From Prevotella sp. UBA3837 (GTDB taxonomy: Bacteria > Bacteroidota > Bacteroidia > Bacteroidales > Bacteroidaceae): a DNA stretch of 8,808 bases. A program made the translations under genes and the position numbers. Location: the NCBI GenBank assembly GCA_002392835.1, contig DGHX01000089.1, positions 9,571 through 18,378 on the forward strand, written 5' to 3'. Every line of letters starts with the position of its first letter. Within the stretch, counting starts at the first letter, position 1. Below are positions 6,395 through 8,808 of this stretch, piece by piece. The notes beneath the pieces are model-generated. The model had not been told where the DNA came from. It saw only the letters and a program-made list of their open reading frames with translations, and made no database searches.

Positions 6395-6435
6395 AAAAGT
6401 CAACGCGATTTGCAAAAATCTCGTTGACTTTTTTT
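6395..6435 (+). terminator. Strong intrinsic terminator
   Basis: The arms AAAAGTCAACG (6395-6405) and CGTTGACTTTT (6422-6432) pair perfectly; after one C/T mismatch the stem continues with GATTT (6407-6411) and AAATC (6416-6420) around a GCAA loop (6412-6415), a GNRA-type tetraloop. A run of seven T (6429-6435) follows. It is the best terminator in the window and should end transcription of the secreted-protein gene. Confidence 0.9.
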
Positions 6436-6463
6436 GCCGTCTCAGCTATTTTCAGTATCTTTG
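6433..6463 (+). promoter_or_regulatory. Promoter for the TonB-dependent-receptor-like gene
   Basis: TTTG at 6433-6436 is followed after 19 bases by TATCTTTG (6456-6463), an exact -7 TAnnTTTG match. The -33 element is formed by the end of the upstream terminator's T-run. The start of transcription is predicted near 6470, leaving a leader of about 30 A-rich bases before the ATG at 6500. Confidence 0.75.
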
Positions 6464-6499
6464 CACCAAATATGTAAAACAATAACTTAAAACATTTCT

Positions 6500-8808
6500 A
6501 TGAACAAAAAGCTGATACTGGCGGTGACGGCCCTTTGTGCCGCTCCTACGCTGATGGCACAAGAGGTGGACAGCCTGGCCGTTGACGTGCAGACGGAACA
6601 AGCCTTCACCTTTACAGAAGCGCAGCTGGGCGAGGATGACGATGTCACACAGAACGTCACCATCATCTCTTCCAACCGCAATGTTTACGCCAGCGAAGTG
6701 GGCTACCGCTTCTCGCCGGCGCGTTTCAAGTACCGTGCCTTCGGGTCGAAGTACAACGACATCCACATCAACGGCAACCCCGTGAACGATGCTGAGCGCG
6801 GCGAGTTCCGCTACAGCTTCGTGGGCGGCCTGAACAACCAGACGCGCTCGCAGGAGGCTGCCCTGCCCTTCGAGGACAACACCTTCGCCATGAGCGGCAT
6901 GGGCGGCGCCAACAACTACAACTTCCGCCCGTCGAGCTTCGCCACCGGACAGCGTGCCAGCATAGCCGGTGCCAACCGTAACTACAACACCCGACTGATG
7001 TACACCTACAACACGGGCATGCAGGAGAACGGATGGGCCTTCACCGGAAGCCTCACCTACCGCTGGGGACAGGGCATCGGCTTCGTCGACGGAACGAGCT
7101 ACAACTCGCTCAGCTACTTCGTCGGGGCCGAGAAGCTCATCAACGACCAGCACTCGCTATCACTTGTCACATGGGGTAACCCCACCGAGCGCGGCACGCA
7201 GGCAGCGTCGACCGACGAGATGTACTGGATAGCCAATGACCGGCTGTACAACAGCGTCTGGGGCTATCAAGACGGCAAGAAGCGCAACTCGCGCATCGTC
7301 AAGGACTTCGCACCCGCAGCACTGCTCACCTGGGACTGGACCATCGATCAGGAGACGAAGCTCGTCACCTCGCTGCTCGGCAAATACTCCATGTACAGCA
7401 GCAGCCGACTGAACTACAACAACTCTACGAACCCCGCACCCGACTACTACAGCGGCATGCCCAGCTACTACTTCGACGTCTACGCCCCCTTCGACGGCGA
7501 CCGCACCGACATGGCCATGCAGAACTGGCAGGCTGCCTACGACTACCTGTCGGCAGCCAAGGAGAACCGTCAGGTGCAGTGGGACCGCATGTACTATGCC
7601 AACCGCATGGCATCGCTGCAGGGCTCTGACGCCATGTACTACCTGCAGCGCTACCACGACGACCAGCTGTCGCTATCGCTATCCAGCTACATCGACAAGC
7701 AGCTGACGAAGACCTCGCAGCTGCACGGTGGACTGCAGCTCTCCACAAACAAGGGCATGCACTACCAGACCATGGACGACCTATTGGGCGCCACCAGCTT
7801 CCGCAACATCAACACCTACGTCATCAAGAACTACGGCGAGGACGGACAGGAGGCACGCTACGACCTGAACACCCCCGCCGACAAGCAGATCAAGGAGGGC
7901 GACCGCTTCGGCTACGACTACAACATCTTCGTGAACAAGGCTCAGCTCTGGGCCGGATATAGCGCCGACCTGCGCCGCGCCCACGTCTTCGTCAACGGGC
8001 GCATAGCCGGCACCACCATGCAGCGCGAGGGCAAGATGCGCAACGGACTGGCACCCACCAACTCCTACGGCAAAAGCGGCACCGCCAAGTTCCTCGACGG
8101 AGGACTGAAGGCCGGCCTGCACTTCAACCTGGGACAGGGCCACGCCTTCATGCTCGGCGCAGGCTATGAGCTGAAGACACCCGCCGCACGCACCGCCTTC
8201 CAGGCCGCACAGGTGAACAACGACTTCGTACGCGACCTGAAGAACGAGAAGGTGCTCTCCACCGAACTGGGCTACCAGCTGAAGACCTCGCGCGTGAAGC
8301 TGAACATCAACGGCTACTACAGCCATCTGGCCGACGTCACCGAGCAGTCGATGTACTACATGGACGACCGCCGGAGCTTCACCTACGTCAGTCTCTCGGG
8401 AATCGAGAAGGAATACTACGGTGTGGAGCTGGGCGTGAACTATAAGGTGAACGACGTGCTGAACATCAAGGCACTGGGCACCATCAGCGAGGCCAAGTAC
8501 GTGAACAACGCCGACGTGGCCTACATGCTCTCCGAGGACGGCCGCACCTACCGCGACCGCGTGCACAGCGAGGGCATGCGCGAGGGCTGCACCCCCCTCA
8601 CGGCCTTCAGCCTCGACCTGGCCTACCACGCCAACGGGTGGTACATCGACCTCATCGGCAACTACTACGACCGTATATACCTATATTATACGCCCGTGAC
8701 GCGCTACGAGGAACGCCTGAAGTGGAACAACGAGGGAACAGCCAAGGACTACAGCACCCTGCCCGACCAGGCCAAGGGCCACGGCGGATTCATGCTCGAC
8801 GCCAGCAT
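6500..8808 (+). CDS. TonB-dependent-receptor-like outer membrane protein, partial (3' end beyond window)
   Basis: An open frame of 769 complete codons that runs off the right edge without a stop. Residues 1-20 are a signal peptide (cleavage after TLMA, mature start QEVDS). Residues about 45-110 look like a shortened plug domain: VTIISSNRNVYASEVGYRFSPARFKYRAFG, then SKYNDIHINGNPVND (83-97), matching the 'R(G/A)(F/Y)xSxxxxxxxNGxPxND' signature of Bacteroidetes TonB-dependent receptors. The rest is a long series of amphipathic strands rich in Tyr, Asn and Gly, with barrel-like aromatic pairs. There is no N-terminal carboxypeptidase-like extension before the plug, and no SusD-type partner is visible in the window. 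It likely sits in the outer membrane and may import an unknown ligand. The ATG at 6500 is chosen because the signal peptide begins there; the ATG at 6472 is followed at once by TAA. Confidence 0.82.
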   Translation, partial: MNKKLILAVTALCAAPTLMAQEVDSLAVDVQTEQAFTFTEAQLGEDDDVTQNVTIISSNRNVYASEVGYRFSPARFKYRAFGSKYNDIHINGNPVNDAERGEFRYSFVGGLNNQTRSQEAALPFEDNTFAMSGMGGANNYNFRPSSFATGQRASIAGANRNYNTRLMYTYNTGMQENGWAFTGSLTYRWGQGIGFVDGTSYNSLSYFVGAEKLINDQHSLSLVTWGNPTERGTQAASTDEMYWIANDRLYNSVWGYQDGKKRNSRIVKDFAPAALLTWDWTIDQETKLVTSLLGKYSMYSSSRLNYNNSTNPAPDYYSGMPSYYFDVYAPFDGDRTDMAMQNWQAAYDYLSAAKENRQVQWDRMYYANRMASLQGSDAMYYLQRYHDDQLSLSLSSYIDKQLTKTSQLHGGLQLSTNKGMHYQTMDDLLGATSFRNINTYVIKNYGEDGQEARYDLNTPADKQIKEGDRFGYDYNIFVNKAQLWAGYSADLRRAHVFVNGRIAGTTMQREGKMRNGLAPTNSYGKSGTAKFLDGGLKAGLHFNLGQGHAFMLGAGYELKTPAARTAFQAAQVNNDFVRDLKNEKVLSTELGYQLKTSRVKLNINGYYSHLADVTEQSMYYMDDRRSFTYVSLSGIEKEYYGVELGVNYKVNDVLNIKALGTISEAKYVNNADVAYMLSEDGRTYRDRVHSEGMREGCTPLTAFSLDLAYHANGWYIDLIGNYYDRIYLYYTPVTRYEERLKWNNEGTAKDYSTLPDQAKGHGGFMLDAS

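Noticed and set aside
6452..7153. 233-codon antisense frame over the start of the receptor-like gene
   Set aside because: It covers the receptor's promoter, start and signal peptide on the opposite strand and has no family features.
7781..8629. 282-codon open frame antisense to the receptor-like gene
   Set aside because: It is a shadow of the 6500-8808 frame; its Val/Ala/Gly/His-rich product has no motifs, signal or plausible promoter.

Overview
The window looks like chromosomal DNA from a GC-rich member of the Bacteroidales, most likely a Prevotellaceae relative (genus not resolved). The reasons are: (1) four start regions carry the Bacteroidetes-type -7 promoter element TAnnTTTG or a close variant, two of them with an upstream TTTG at 19-20 bases; (2) starts lack Shine-Dalgarno sequences and sit in A-rich leaders; (3) the gene content is typical, with a Bacteroidetes Wzi-family outer membrane protein, a FlaA1/CapD-type nucleotide-sugar dehydratase and a TonB-dependent-receptor-like barrel. 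Coding DNA strongly prefers G/C in third positions, while intergenic DNA is AT-rich.

Layout. Bases 1-62 hold a short hairpin and AT-rich DNA before a TrmH/SpoU-family RNA methyltransferase (63-821, +). After a probable terminator and a -7 element comes a 638-residue membrane-anchored UDP-sugar 4,6-dehydratase (1016-2932, +). A 70-base convergent gap with a hairpin separates it from a minus-strand pair: a Wzi-family outer membrane protein (3452-4993) and a small lipoprotein (3003-3455) whose start overlaps the wzi stop (ATGA). A divergent intergenic region (4994-5153) carries promoters facing both ways. It leads into a secreted, arginine-rich, lysine-poor protein of unknown function with a repetitive tail (5154-6305, +). 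The 194-base gap after it holds three 21-bp palindromic tandem repeats, a very strong intrinsic terminator and a strong promoter. That promoter drives a TonB-dependent-receptor-like protein (6500 to beyond 8808, +), which is cut by the window edge.

How the genes fit together. The dehydratase makes the kind of 4-keto-6-deoxy UDP-sugar used to build modified surface glycans, and the Wzi-family barrel belongs to a family that holds capsule at the cell surface. Their convergent placement, with a lipoprotein translationally coupled to Wzi, suggests a small cell-surface glycan locus, although no glycosyltransferase, flippase or polymerase is present. The two rightward genes encode exported envelope proteins and appear to be separate transcription units. 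I see no mobile element, CRISPR array, tRNA or rRNA. The least explained parts are the secreted Arg-rich protein and the covarying palindromes behind it.
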